Shown here: one piece after another, positions 1 through 11,547 of the stretch
Numbering within the stretch: the first letter of the stretch is position 1
Layout of the letters: every line of letters starts with the position of its first letter
DNA from: Castanea sativa
Taxonomy: Eukaryota; Streptophyta; Magnoliopsida; Fagales; Fagaceae
Assembly (NCBI RefSeq): GCF_040712315.1
Contig: NC_134017.1
Coordinates: forward strand, 21,539,822 to 21,603,821
Direction of reading: 5' to 3'
DNA: 64,000 bases
The notes under the pieces: model-generated
The model's database searches: none
What the model was told of the DNA's origin: nothing
Seen by the model: only the letters and a program-made list of their open reading frames with translations
Position numbers and translations under genes: made by a program

Positions 1-455
1 CGCTCAATCCTCTCTTCGTATTCATCCACGTCATCAATATTTTCACCATCATTCGCGGCATGATCTTCGTCTTCGTCTTCCTCCACTAAATGTGTCTCTT
101 CAGGATGGAGGGGTTCACCAGTATTGGCAACATGATCTTGAGATGGGAGCGTATAACCTCCCATTATATACCCTCCCATTGTAGTACATCCATTATCTAG
201 GGTTGTAAATTGTAAAGCCGTAGTTCTTTGTTGCACCACCTCAGTATCAACTTCTACAAGCAGCTCCGAACTTATGTACAACTCAGCAGCATTTACTTGG
301 GGCATTTTTTGGATCCTATTAAACATCATCTTTACATGTTTGTCTTCTTTGATCACCATATACCCGTAATTTATCCGTTCACGAAGGACTTCTTGTGGGT
401 AACGATAAATAATCTTGATGTCATACCAAGCAGGGTTCAAATTCAATGAGTGCAT
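1..455 (-). CDS. MuDR-type (MULE) transposase, N-terminal fragment cut by the left edge
   Basis: Reading the minus strand from ATG at 455 gives about 151 uninterrupted residues that leave the window at position 1. The start contains NPAWYDIKIIYRYPQEVLRE, then a YMVIKEDKHVKMMF stretch and AELYISSEL, the layout of the N-terminal domain that precedes the zinc-finger and DDE catalytic parts of plant Mutator-like transposases. It is followed by a glycine/tyrosine patch and a long Asp/Glu run (LVEEDEDEDH onward), also usual there. The catalytic region would lie outside the window. The frame stays open upstream of this ATG into the minisatellite, so the start is a guess. Family assignment is from recognition of the pattern, not a search; a captured gene of the same domain family is the alternative. 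Confidence 0.55.
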   Translation of the reverse strand, partial: MHSLNLNPAWYDIKIIYRYPQEVLRERINYGYMVIKEDKHVKMMFNRIQKMPQVNAAELYISSELLVEVDTEVVQQRTTALQFTTLDNGCTTMGGYIMGGYTLPSQDHVANTGEPLHPEETHLVEEDEDEDHAANDGENIDDVDEYEERIE

Positions 456-459
456 TATT

Positions 460-1350
460 TTGTCACATTGTACAGTGTCAATATCACATTTGACAGTTCT
501 TTTGTCACATATAGTGGTTATTTTATTTTATTTTTTCTCAAATTTGATGGTTTCATTGTTATATTAAGCAGTACCAACATCGCATCTGCTCTATTTTTGT
601 CACATGTGACAGTTCTTTTGTCACATTGAGTGGTTCCCTTACTTTTTTCTCATATTTGACGGTTCTATCCTCACATTGTCCAATTCTAGTATCATATGTG
701 ACAATTCTTTTCTCACATTTGGTGGTTCCCTTAATTTTTTCTCACATTTGACGGTTCCATCATCATATTGTGCAATTCCAACATCACATGTGACAGTTGT
801 TTTGTCACATTTGGTTGTTCCCTTACTTTTTTTTTTCACATTTGACGATTTCATCCTCACATTGTGCAGTTCTAACATCACATTTGACATTTTTTTACTA
901 CATTCGGTGGTTCCCTTATTTGTTTCTCACATTTAATAGTTCCATTCTCACATTGTGCAGTTTCAACATCACATTTGACAGTTATTTTGTTACATTTAAT
1001 GGTTCCTTTATTTGTTTCTCAAATTCGATGGTTCCATTATCACATTGTGTAGTTCCAATATCAAATTTGACAATTCTTCTGTCACATATAGTGGTTCCTT
1101 TATTTTATTTTTTTTTTCTCAAATTTGATGGTTTCATTGTCACATTAAACAGTATCAACATCACATCTGACTCTATTTTCGTCACATTCAATGATACCCA
1201 ATTTTTTGTTCTCAAAACAATTACATTATTACATTGGGCAGTACCAACGTTATTTCTGACCGTACTTTTGTCACATTCAGGGGTACCCTATTTTTTTCCT
1301 TACAATTAACAGTTCAATCGTCATCATAAGCAGAACCAATATCACATCTA
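460..1350. repeat. Higher-order minisatellite, about 9 units of 91-100 bp
   Basis: Each unit of about 93 bp consists of four related sub-units of 21-28 bp, each starting TCACATT or CTCACATTTG and containing GTTC or GGTTCC; the fourth ends in a T-rich spacer. Unit starts are visible at about 649, 741, 835, 926, 1018, 1118 and 1211. Units near 740-930 are the most alike and decay towards both ends. Because the period is close to a multiple of three, long open frames run on both strands; they are repeat artefacts, not genes. Confidence 0.85.
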
Positions 1351-1654
1351 ACCATAATTATTTGGGCCCATCACTGAAGTCACTTTTTTATTTACTAATA
1401 ACCGCTCATCACAATAGTAATTTTTTAAAGTTATTAAAAAATTTAGATCTAAAATCTAAAACCAAAAAAAAAAAAAAGCATCTCAAGAAATTAGACAACC
1501 ACAATAATTACTTTTGTTCACAAAAAAAATCAACTGGAATTATCTTGGATTCTTCCACAAATATTTGAATATACCAATTAACTTCCTACGTATCTCCCTT
1601 GGTAGCTTCCATGTATTTTGCTCATTTTTTTAGATTTTCGCAATATTATGCTCA
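1351..1654. other. AT-rich intergenic DNA
   Basis: A-rich tracts (for example around 1463-1478) and no coding signal on either strand. Nothing recognisable. Confidence 0.5.
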
Positions 1655-1960
1655 TTTTAGAGAATTTGGGAATAGTTTTGGATATCCAAGGGTATATTGG
1701 TAATTTTGGAAGTGTAGGAGTATTTGGGTCATTTTAGGTATTTAAGGGTAATTTGGTAATTTTGGAGGTCAAGAGGGTATTCAAGTAATTTTAGAGGTAT
1801 TTGGGTCATATTGGGTTAAATGGGTGGGTCACTAATTAAATGAGTTGAGTTGGTAATAGATAATTAATTTATATATAAACGGATCATAAATGGATGGGTG
1901 AGTAATTACACATCCAACCCATTTAGGACCTAACCCGCCCATTTGCCACCCCTCTCTCTT
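1655..1960. repeat. Degenerate short tandem repeat plus ATGGGT/ACCCAT inverted motifs
   Basis: From about 1655 to 1810 the phrase GGTAATTTTGGAGG / GGGTCATTTTAGG recurs at about 20-40 bp spacing with many changes. It runs into AAATGGGTGGGTCA (about 1818) and, 80 bp on, the opposite motif CAACCCATTT and CCCGCCCATTTGCCACCCC. Such ends are common in dispersed plant repeats; I cannot assign the superfamily. Confidence 0.4.
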
Positions 1961-2528
1961 TGACACATGGTTGCATCTCTCGGAGCCAAGTGGACATGTT
2001 GCCAGCTCCAAAGTATTACCACGTGTTCTCATCCCAAACAAGATCCTAAATAAACAACATTTTTCACGAAAAATTTCAAAAGATTGTTGAATTATTAAGT
2101 TGTTGATTTTCATATAGGCCCATTATTAATATTACTTTATATATTACCATTTATAACTTGTCGCATGAATTTTTTAAAAAAAGATTTGTGGAAAAAGTTT
2201 TGACTCTAAAATTAATTTGCATCCTAAATCTTTGATCTGTTTTAGAGGGAAAGTGATAAAAAAAGTAAGTTTTAGGGAGGCTCAATATGTTATGGACTCA
2301 TGGTCCCATAGTGCCACAAGAAGATAAGTGGATAAGGTGGTTGGCTCAACTTGAATCTTATGCCTCCTTAGGTTAAACCGTTTTGACTATTGACTCTCAA
2401 CTATTAGACTTATTCTCTCTGTTGATTAAGAATTTATTATATATATCTGGAAATCTATCTCTTAATCTCATATAAAGAATGAGCTTATATTGGGATCTAC
2501 TGGTAAGCTTTATTATTAGTTACGTGAG
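1961..2528. other. Intergenic, nothing recognised
   Basis: AT-rich sequence with no supported coding region, no terminal repeats and no RNA signal that I can see. Confidence 0.4.
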
Positions 2529-2702
2529 AGGGTGGCATTGTGTACCAAGTGAATTGAATAATTCCACGTTTTAAAATTTATTGAAAAAAATGGATGGATA
2601 CTCTTCTCTCCTTTTCCTCTCAATAATGTCAAATAAGATTCCAAACAAAGGATATATTATAGCTATTTTCCTTGCAAATCTTTGAGTTAACTGAGCTAAC
2701 TC

Positions 2703-2715
2703 GGCTCTGATACCA
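2703..2715 (-). other. tRNA-Met primer-binding site of Copia LTR, copy 1
   Basis: Minus strand TGGTATCAGAGCC, exact match to the usual plant Copia primer-binding site, located just inside the LTR end. Confidence 0.75.
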
Positions 2716-3080
2716 TATCGAATACGAGAGAGAAAATAGAGAATGAGGAAAAACAAAAAAAATGAGAGAATGATTAACTTCTTGTATTGCATAACAGAAT
2801 CTTAAGCTAATATATATATAGTAAAACTAACAAACTTAGTAAGCTAGCTTAACTGCCATGACCACCTCTCTAAAACTCTCTAACAAGCTTAAGCAACACA
2901 TGCTCAGGGTGGCATTGTGTACCAAGTGAATTGAATAATTCCACGTTTTAAAATTTATTGAAAAAAAATGGATGGATACTCTTCCCTCCTTTTCCTCTCA
3001 ATAATGTCAAATAAGATTCCAAACAAAGGATATATTATAGCTATTTTCCTTGCAAATCTTTGAGTTAACCGAGCTAACTC

Positions 3081-3093
3081 GACTCTGATACCA
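3081..3093 (-). other. tRNA-Met primer-binding site of Copia LTR, copy 2
   Basis: Minus strand TGGTATCAGAGTC; one C to T change relative to copy 1 at the twelfth base. Confidence 0.7.
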
Positions 3094-3380
3094 TATCGAG
3101 TTTGAGAGAGAAAACAGAGAGTGAGGAAAAAAAGAAGAAGAGAGAATGATTTACTTCTTGTATTGCATAAGAGAATCTTAAGCTAATATATACAGTAAAA
3201 CTAACAAACTTAGTAAGCTAGCTTAACTGCTATGACCACCTCTCTAAAACTCTCTAACAAGCTTAAACAGCACATGCTCAGCACGTGACAACTAAGGTAA
3301 CAACAGATATTAAACTACATGTAGTAGAGTTCTACTTATTACATTTAGTACTAAACAACTTGTAGCTTTCTCTGTCAGAC

Positions 3381-3507
3381 TTGATCTTCCTCAATAGCTA
3401 GCAGGCTAATCACTGATGCAATTATGGCATGAAAAAAAAAAAAAAAAAAAAAAACCCTGTTAGAATTTAGATCACACAACACAATCCTCATGTACAAACT
3501 TTAACCA

Positions 3508-3549
<42 letters not shown>

Positions 3550-3683
3550 AAATTAATTGATTAAAACTAGTTTGTCACAACAAATGTGTTAAAAACAGAG
3601 ATAAAGAATCGAGGTGTTAAAACAAATGTGCTTATAGAATTGTACCTATAATTGTCGAAATTCATCTGCAGCTACTACTAAAT
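3381..3683 (-). repeat. Decayed duplicate of the exon 2 / intron of the 5.7-6.5 kb gene
   Basis: This block repeats the order seen at 5690-6125: TTCCTCAATAGCTAGCAGG, then the exon 2 start, A-rich filler, one copy of the intron repeat (TTGATTAAAACTAGTTTGTC, at 3557) and the last 20 bases of exon 1. Two long A tracts (3429-3452 and about 3510-3547) interrupt it. The splice acceptor corresponding to CAG at 5741-5743 reads CAT here, so the copy could not be spliced the same way. It is joined directly to the 154-bp repeat at 3663. Confidence 0.65.
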
Positions 3684-3816
3684 TATGGGTTCCAATCTTC
3701 TTGTGTCATAATTATCACATAGCATATGACAGACTCCAAGGTCTTTCAAATTTTTATGATTATATCATATACTCAAGTAACTCAACAATTAAATAAATCA
3801 AACCTATGAATATCCT
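3663..3816. repeat. 154-bp dispersed repeat, copy 1 (copy 2 at 62698)
   Basis: From CATCTGCAGCTACTAC to AACCTATGAATATCCT this block is almost identical to 62698-62851. No terminal inverted repeats are visible, and flanks differ. Nature unknown; it may be an exon or 3' end captured from a gene. Confidence 0.75.
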
Positions 3817-4080
3817 CTGAAAACACATTGGAATAAGACTATAAGAGTGTTGCAAGCACCAAATCCATTTGAATGGTCCAAAGATGTCTATCGGGAACAA
3901 GGCTTCCAAAAGAAACCAAAAGGGTGCAACTCTAATGCTTAGATCTTGCTCAAAATAGCCAGTTTACTTTAAAATTAAGTATTGACTCCTCAAAACTACA
4001 CATAATGCAGCACATCATCACATGGAAATTCATAGCGATGTAGAAAGAAGACTATATGACAACAATTACCATATGACAAT

Positions 4081-4970
4081 AAAAAAATTCTAATAACATC
4101 AGATCCCACAAATTCCAAACCCACAATATTCCTTGAGTTTCTTCTTCTTTATTTCATCCTATTTCCAATCAACGTTATCTTTTTCCACACTCACTGTTTC
4201 ATATATTGAATTTTTCTTAATGGAAAGACTTTTTTTTATATATCAAAATTGATAAGTCTTTGAACAAAATTTATATACAATGTTCTCAATTGAATTATAT
4301 TGTGTATCATACTTTCTCAACTATATATATATATTGCGAATTGATAACTCTATGACATTTTGTGATACGTGAATTATATGAAATGCGTCATAGAAAATTT
4401 GGTTATAAATATATAAAAATGACACAAACTCAAAAAGAAAAAGTTTCATTACAAGTGTGAAATGTATGTAATGAGGCTAGTTATTAACTTATTATTTTTC
4501 CTAAAAAAATTTGTTATTATTATTATTTATTCTTCCCGTATTGCGATTCTTTTAAAATGACCTAAATGTACCTTGAGTTAGGACTTTCTAATATATATAT
4601 ATATTTTTTGGTGAAAGACTTTTTATTAATTGTTGGAAATGTACAAAATGCGGATGGTTTTGTTTTTACCCATCAAACTGTGTCAAACTATCAATTTATT
4701 AAGAGCTCTTTTTGGTGACTTCTCGTGAATATAATAACGTGCTGGAAAAAACAGAAGAAGAAGCATGCTAGGCCATACAATGAGTTGGACTTAAAGGTCT
4801 TAAGCCCATTTAATTTTGTAGAAAAGCCTTGTAAATTAATGGTCCATTTGTTCAGACCCAATACTGCGCCTATAGTCCACTTAATTTCAATTATAGAAGA
4901 ACAACACTGCGCTCAGCTAGGCAGTTTGGTTTGAAATGGCAAGTCAGATGGCCCATAAAGAGCATCCACC
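4081..4970. repeat. Duplicated segment, copy 1 (copy 2 at 41744-43755)
   Basis: Starts AAAATTCTAATAACATCAGA and shares near-identical stretches with 41744 onward: TCCCACAAATTCCAAAC, CACTCACTGTTTCATATA, a TA tract, TCTTCCCGTATTGCG, and an open stretch at 4780-4930 reading KVLSPFNF then PCKLMVHLFRPNTAP. That phrase is shared by both copies but has no start or domain I recognise, so I do not call a gene. This copy lacks the MITE found in copy 2 and so shows the pre-insertion state. Confidence 0.75.
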
Positions 4971-5734
4971 ACGAAGTCATAAATTCAGCAATGTGTCTAT
5001 TTTACAAAACACCCAATCAGTAATTTTATTTTACCTTTCAACACTCACGGTGGCACCACCACCACCAGTGTGAAACTCTTATGGGAAGAAAAACCAAAAT
5101 CAGCCGCAACCCAAACACAAACCCCAAATCAGCCGCAAGACAAACACAAACCTAGCAACCCCTAAATCAATAATTTTATAATACTTTGGCTAATCAAGCA
5201 CCACCCAACCATTAGCGTTATCATGAAGGCATAATCTCAATATGTAGTAAGTTCTCCCATCAAAATATACAATGAGATTTTGGACACCATAAGAGATGTC
5301 AATATCACTCAAGTATCACTAGTCATCAGGGCTCCAAGTCATATCTATCAATGGCAACATAATGACAAAAATTAAAAAAAATCAAGTGCTACTGAAAGAA
5401 AAAGAAGGGGTGGGGTAAAAGAAGAATGAAGAAAAAGAGAAACAATGAAATAATGTCTTGAAATGAAACCAAAATAACAAAAAAGATATGTCTACGTCAT
5501 TACAATTAATTTTGGAAGGGACTTCCAATTACACAATCACTACAGAAGTTGAAATATGTAAAAGCAAGTCAATGTTTTCCCAACTACATATAACAGAGAT
5601 AGAGAAATGAGTATTGACTATTGAGTTTGAGAGAAATGAGGCAAAACAGATCTCTCTAAACCTCTCTAACAAACTTAAGCAGCAGACTTCATCTTCATCT
5701 TCCTCAATAGCTAGCAGGTAATCAATGATTCGAT
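4971..5734. other. Intergenic with MITE-like remnant
   Basis: TAAAGAGCATCCACCACG at about 4966 resembles the ends of Harbinger-like MITEs elsewhere in this window, but no matching far end is visible. Around 5640-5690 there is a short stretch similar to the Copia LTR at 3240-3280 (TCTCTAACAAACTTAAGCAG). It probably includes the 3' untranslated part of the minus-strand gene that follows. Otherwise nothing. Confidence 0.35.
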
Positions 5735-6524
5735 TATGGCCTGAAAGAAAAATTAATTAATTGATTAAAATTAGTTTGTCACGACAAATTTGTTAAAAAC
5801 AGAGACAAAGAATCAGAGTGTTAAAACAAATGCGTTAATAGAATTATAACTCATGTACAAACTTCTAACAAAAAAATTAATTAATTAATTAATTGATTAA
5901 AAGTAAGTTTGTCACAATAAATGTATTAAAAACAGAGATAAACAATCGGAATGTTAAAACAAATGCGTTTGAAGAATTATACCTCATGTACAAACTCTAA
6001 CAAAAAAAACAAACAAACAAACAAAACAAAATAATTGATTAAAACTAGTTTGTTAAATGTGTTAAAAACAGAGATAAAGAATCGGAGTGTTGAAACAAAT
6101 GTGTTTACCTATAATTGTCGAAATTCATATCTTCTTCTCCAACAATGCGGCGGATTTCATACCTCGTGAATCGAGTGGCTCTAGGATCCACGGATACACT
6201 TCCCTCCCAACCACCAAAATCACGTCGGAACTCTACCAGAGTTCTCATCTCGGCCACGGTGGAAACCATAACATACCGAAGCTTCTTCACTGATTCGACT
6301 TCTTGCTGGAGCGCAACATATGCTCGGCGAACTCGATTACGCAGATTTCCGATCGGGCGGCCGAGGATCTTTCTCATTCGTATTTTGTTGCGAATTTCGG
6401 TATATTTGTTATTCGCGAACAGAAATCCGCGAAGCCGGCGCTGTGAGTCAAGTCGACTCCTTAAAATTCTTTCAGCCCTTCTCCTCTCAGCCAAAGCTTG
6501 TACTCCTCTCGGTCCCCTCACCAT
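5735..6524 (-). CDS. Unrecognised basic protein, about 140 aa, one intron
   Basis: Exon 1 (6524-6109) opens at ATG in good context (AAACATGGTG), 133 bp downstream of a TATA box. The protein begins MVRGPRGVQALAERRRAERI and is strongly basic over residues 1-75 (many Arg, Lys), then has an acidic/mixed C-terminal part (VEFRRDFGGWEG, YEIRRIVGEEDMNFDNY). Exon 1 ends AATTATAG before GTAAAC, a sound donor. The acceptor TTTCTTTCAG at 5750-5741 would place exon 2 at 5740; in phase it reads R-P-stop, giving 140 residues. Without splicing the frame stops at once (139 aa). No signal peptide or membrane segment. I do not recognise the family; no neighbour explains its role. The intron is built of three tandem repeats, and a decayed copy of its 3' half lies at 3.4-3.7 kb. 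Real gene status is supported by promoter, start context and splice sites together, but no expression evidence exists here. Confidence 0.5.
5751..6106. repeat. Three tandem intron repeats of about 132-142 bp
   Basis: TTGATTAAAA/C near 5761, 5893 and 6035 each begins a unit containing AGTTTGTCAC, TGTTAAAAACAGAGA and GTGTTAAAACAAATG, followed by CTCATGTACAAACT in the first two. A fourth, separate unit is at 3557. Spacers are AATT or AAAC simple repeats of varying length. Confidence 0.75.
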
Positions 6525-6661
6525 GTTTGCTTGATGTTAAAAACAAGAAAAGTATCTGAAACAAGAAAAGAAAATCTCTAGGAGTGAAGAGAGAATTCTA
6601 GAATTGCAAATTTCGAAAATGAGAGAATGAGATATCTGATCTACATCATTACAGTGCTCTG

Positions 6662-6669
6662 TATTTATA
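6662..6669 (-). promoter_or_regulatory. TATA box of the minus-strand gene
   Basis: Minus strand GTATAAATAC, about 133-140 bp upstream of the ATG at 6524, leaving a 5' leader of roughly 100 bp. Position and sequence are typical of plant TATA boxes. Confidence 0.55.
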
Positions 6670-7118
6670 CTACCAGAACAGAGGAAGAAAGAAAGAAAAG
6701 GAGCGGGAATGAAATAACAGACTATCCGTAAAACACTCTGCCAATCAAATTACACCAGGTGTCATTCAACCAGCGGCTATGATTGCTGATCTTATTTCTC
6801 TTCAGCAGAATGGACTAGTTTCTAAGTTGCTTTTTCTTTCCAAAATTGTTCTAGGCTCTGTTTGTTATTTAGCTGATGATATGGCAACTAGAATGCCAAC
6901 CCACCAGTCTAACCAAGTTTTTTTCGTCCTTAACTCTCACATGTACTCTATTTAGAACGACACCGTATCGTCCCCATATTTCTTTAAGTTTTGTATCTTT
7001 GGTTTACGACGAATCGTATAGTCTTAATACTATACGACGTGTCGTTTCCCGCCAAAACCACCTACACTCCACCAGAGGGTTCCCAAATCTCCTTCGAGTC
7101 TCTTCTCCCACACAAAAC
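6670..7118. promoter_or_regulatory. Probable old promoter region between two head-to-head genes
   Basis: Holds ACGACACCGTATCG at about 6957 and, 75 bp on, the near-inverted TACGACGTGTCGTTTCCCGCC at about 7033, motifs often seen near plant transcription starts. It lies between the minus-strand gene and the plus-strand TTI2-like pseudogene, so it may have been a shared promoter. No other content seen. Confidence 0.35.
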
Positions 7119-7149
7119 CTCACCTCACCTCACCTCACCTCACCTCACC
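7119..7149. repeat. (CTCAC)n pentanucleotide microsatellite
   Basis: About six tandem copies of CTCAC at the 5' edge of the pseudogene reading frame, probably in its old leader or first codons. Confidence 0.85.
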
Positions 7150-8700
7150 GCCAAACCCTAACGTCCACGCTTCCATCAAAGATTTTGCCCTAGCTTGCGC
7201 GTTGCTATCCTCCTCTAACTCCTCGACTCACGACCTTCTCTCATGGATCCCCGAAAACCTATCTGTATCAGCGAACTCGGCCTTTCGCGAGCTTTAAAAA
7301 GCTTATTGCGTCGCTTTCGGAGAGCGAAACGCGAAGAGGATTGGCGAGTTGGGATTGGATTGTGGTTCGGTGCCTGACGAGAAGAGATTGGTGGTGGATT
7401 TGATGCCTGAGATTGGTGTTGAAGGAGAGGATTAAGGAGAGCTCGATCGATGAGTCCGACGAAGGCGGCGACGAGGTCTCAGCTGCTTCGGCTAGAGCTC
7501 CGGTTGGGTTTGCCATTGTGGCTGCGTATCAGTTTAGGTGGTTTGTCACTCAGGTTTGTGCTTTGGATATTCCTTTGAATTTCAGAGTTTTGGTTTTTCT
7601 AAATTCGTTTAGGCAAAATTTAAGTACAATTTCTTAGTCAGATAGCTTAAACCATGTAATTTCATTAATCAATGAATTACATTGTTGAATTTAATTTTTC
7701 TCGGAAAAGACAACTGCATCAGTCAATACAACCTAGTGGTTTTTCCTTATGCTTTTGTAGCCATGTGGACTTGTTTAAAATCGTCTTTTGCTTTTGATAG
7801 GTTGATTATCCTCATTTGGGAAACTTGTGCGCTTTGGTGCGTTGACTGCTCTTGATCATTGGTCGCCGGATGTGAAAGTAGGAGATTGAATTTGGGTTTG
7901 GTCCCCCTTTTATATTAATTTAATTGCAAATTGCTAGTTATCGACAATTGTAGGTTTTTTTGCTATGTTTCTGATAAAGGATTTGGAAATGGATTATTGA
8001 TTAATTAGAGTGTGCTTATTATCATATATTGGATGTTTATGGAAATTTGGTGGAGTATGTGATGGTGGCAGTGGCGATGGAGTATGTGACACTGAGTGTG
8101 GTGGGGGGTGAGGTTGTTAGTTGGAGGAGGGAGGAGAGGGAGAGAGTGAAAGTGAAGAACAAAGAGAGAGAAGGAATGTTGTTTTCTCGAGGGAGAGAGA
8201 GTGGTTTGTTGGGAAATGGGATTTGAAATTTGGGATTGTGGAAGTGTTTAAGGATCTGTATGTGGGGTGTAGTTTGATATTTTTTTTTCCCCACAAATAA
8301 GTATAGATTATGGCGTAATTAGGGTTTATTGGCAAAGGGAATTGAATCTTGGGAGAGATTGGTTTATGGATATTTTGACATGTTCACAATTCTGCAAATT
8401 TGGTGTCAGGTTGGTTGATCAACTCACAATTTTGTATAAAGAGGCTGCAATTAAAAGGGCTCGTGAAGAAGTTAGCACGCATATTCTTTAGATCCTGACC
8501 TTACTCCAGAGCAGTAAGGGTTCTGTTATGATTTCCATGATAATAGAGGAGTTTTACATAATTTCTTCCTTGATCTCTGATTTGTTATTTTATCATTCTT
8601 CCTGTCCTTAGATGCAAAGGTATGCTGGGGCAAGCACAAGGACGATCCAAACTTGGCAAATCTTGAGTCATCTTTAAGTGGAAGAGGAGCAGCAACGGTA
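7150..8700 (+). pseudogene. Decayed TELO2-interacting protein 2 (TTI2)-like / ARM-repeat gene
   Basis: Exon-like blocks with plant splice signals survive. Block 1 (to 7553, donor CAG/GTTTGTG) reads SIKDFALACALLSSSNSS, then SWIPENLSVSANSAFREL, then after a shift KERIKESSIDESDE and GFAIVAAYQFRWFVTQ. Block 2 starts at 7801 (VDYPHLGNLCALV, then in another frame LTALDHWSPDVK). Block 3 (8410-8518) reads VDQLTILYKEAAIKRAREEV. Block 4 (8612-8700) reads GKHKDDPNLANLESSLSGRG. From memory these match a conserved plant ARM-repeat protein annotated as TTI2-like, which partners TEL2 and TTI1 in folding PI3K-like kinases. Damage: TCA to TAA at 7295-7297, a 2-bp deletion in block 1, a frameshift in block 2, TAG at 8489-8491, no start codon, and several middle exons missing. 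The gene is dead; the family name is from pattern memory only. Confidence 0.6.
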
Positions 8701-11165
<2,465 letters not shown>

Positions 11166-11243
11166 CTGGACACCCATTAAGGTTGCATTAAATATTCCAA
11201 AATATATTTACATTTTTTTTGGGATTGAGATAAAAAGAACTAT

Positions 11244-11422
11244 CACCACGCACTCTTGGTGCGGTGGTCACTTTACAAGTATAAATGCTTGTGGAGTGTG
11301 GGGGGTAAAGGCCGGGGTTCAAGTCTCCAAAATGGAGCTTCACACACATATACACCTAGATTAGACTAGAGTAAAAATTATATCTTGTATAAAAATAAAA
11401 ATAAAAATAAAAATAAAATGAA
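11244..11422 (+). mobile_element. tRNA-derived SINE, family 1, copy 1, with target duplication
   Basis: Starts CACCACGCACTCTTGGTGCG; an A-box-like TTGGTGCGGTGGTC and a B-box GGGGTTCAAGTCTCC lie in the first 85 bp, and the 3' end is an (AAAAT)n tail. It is flanked by the direct repeat GATAAAAAGAACTAT (11229-11243) / GATAAAAGAACTAT (11423-11436), the target-site duplication expected of LINE-driven insertion. Related copies lie at 46309 and 53781. Confidence 0.85.
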
Positions 11423-11547
11423 GATAAAAGAACTATGAGATCAGGATGAAAGAATGGCAAATGTGTGTGTATCATAATAGCATAGAAAAATTACTACAAT
11501 AAATTACATTAAATGTTTTCTTATCGAATACTATAAAACACCTATTA

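Larger units (their letters stand above)
2529..3281 (-). repeat. Copia LTR plus primer-binding site, tandemly duplicated (377 + 376 bp)
   Basis: Two adjacent copies (2529-2905 and 2906-3281) of the same block start with AGGGTGGCATTGTG and end with CACATGCTCAG. On the minus strand each copy reads LTR 3' end, then TGGTATCAGAGC/T, the standard Copia primer-binding site complementary to initiator tRNA-Met, then leader sequence (GAGTTAGCTC). A TATA-like GTATATATTAGC lies in the LTR part. No gag or pol follows, so this is an LTR-leader relic that was duplicated after most of the element was lost. The second copy is slightly diverged (A-run and microsatellite length, several substitutions). Confidence 0.75.

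Noticed and set aside
639..1309. Three long overlapping open frames on both strands
   Set aside because: They follow the period of the minisatellite (close to a multiple of three) and show only repeat-derived peptides.
460..1350. Possible CRISPR-like array
   Set aside because: Repeats are adjacent, variable and have no constant repeat with unique spacers; the organism is a plant.
2571..2792. 73-aa minus-strand frame reading through the Copia primer-binding site
   Set aside because: It translates LTR leader and primer-binding site (RYGIRAELAQ); a by-product of the LTR.
4725..4934. Frame containing LSPFNFVEKPCKLMVHLFRP, also near 43590
   Set aside because: Shared because the DNA segment is duplicated; no start, domain or splice signals support a gene.
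7268..7516. 82-aa minus-strand frame
   Set aside because: It is the antisense of the TTI2-like pseudogene exon, which explains its composition.
8029..8335. Open frames on both strands around a purine-rich stretch
   Set aside because: Low-complexity GA/GT-rich sequence between pseudogene exons; no domain and no splice support.
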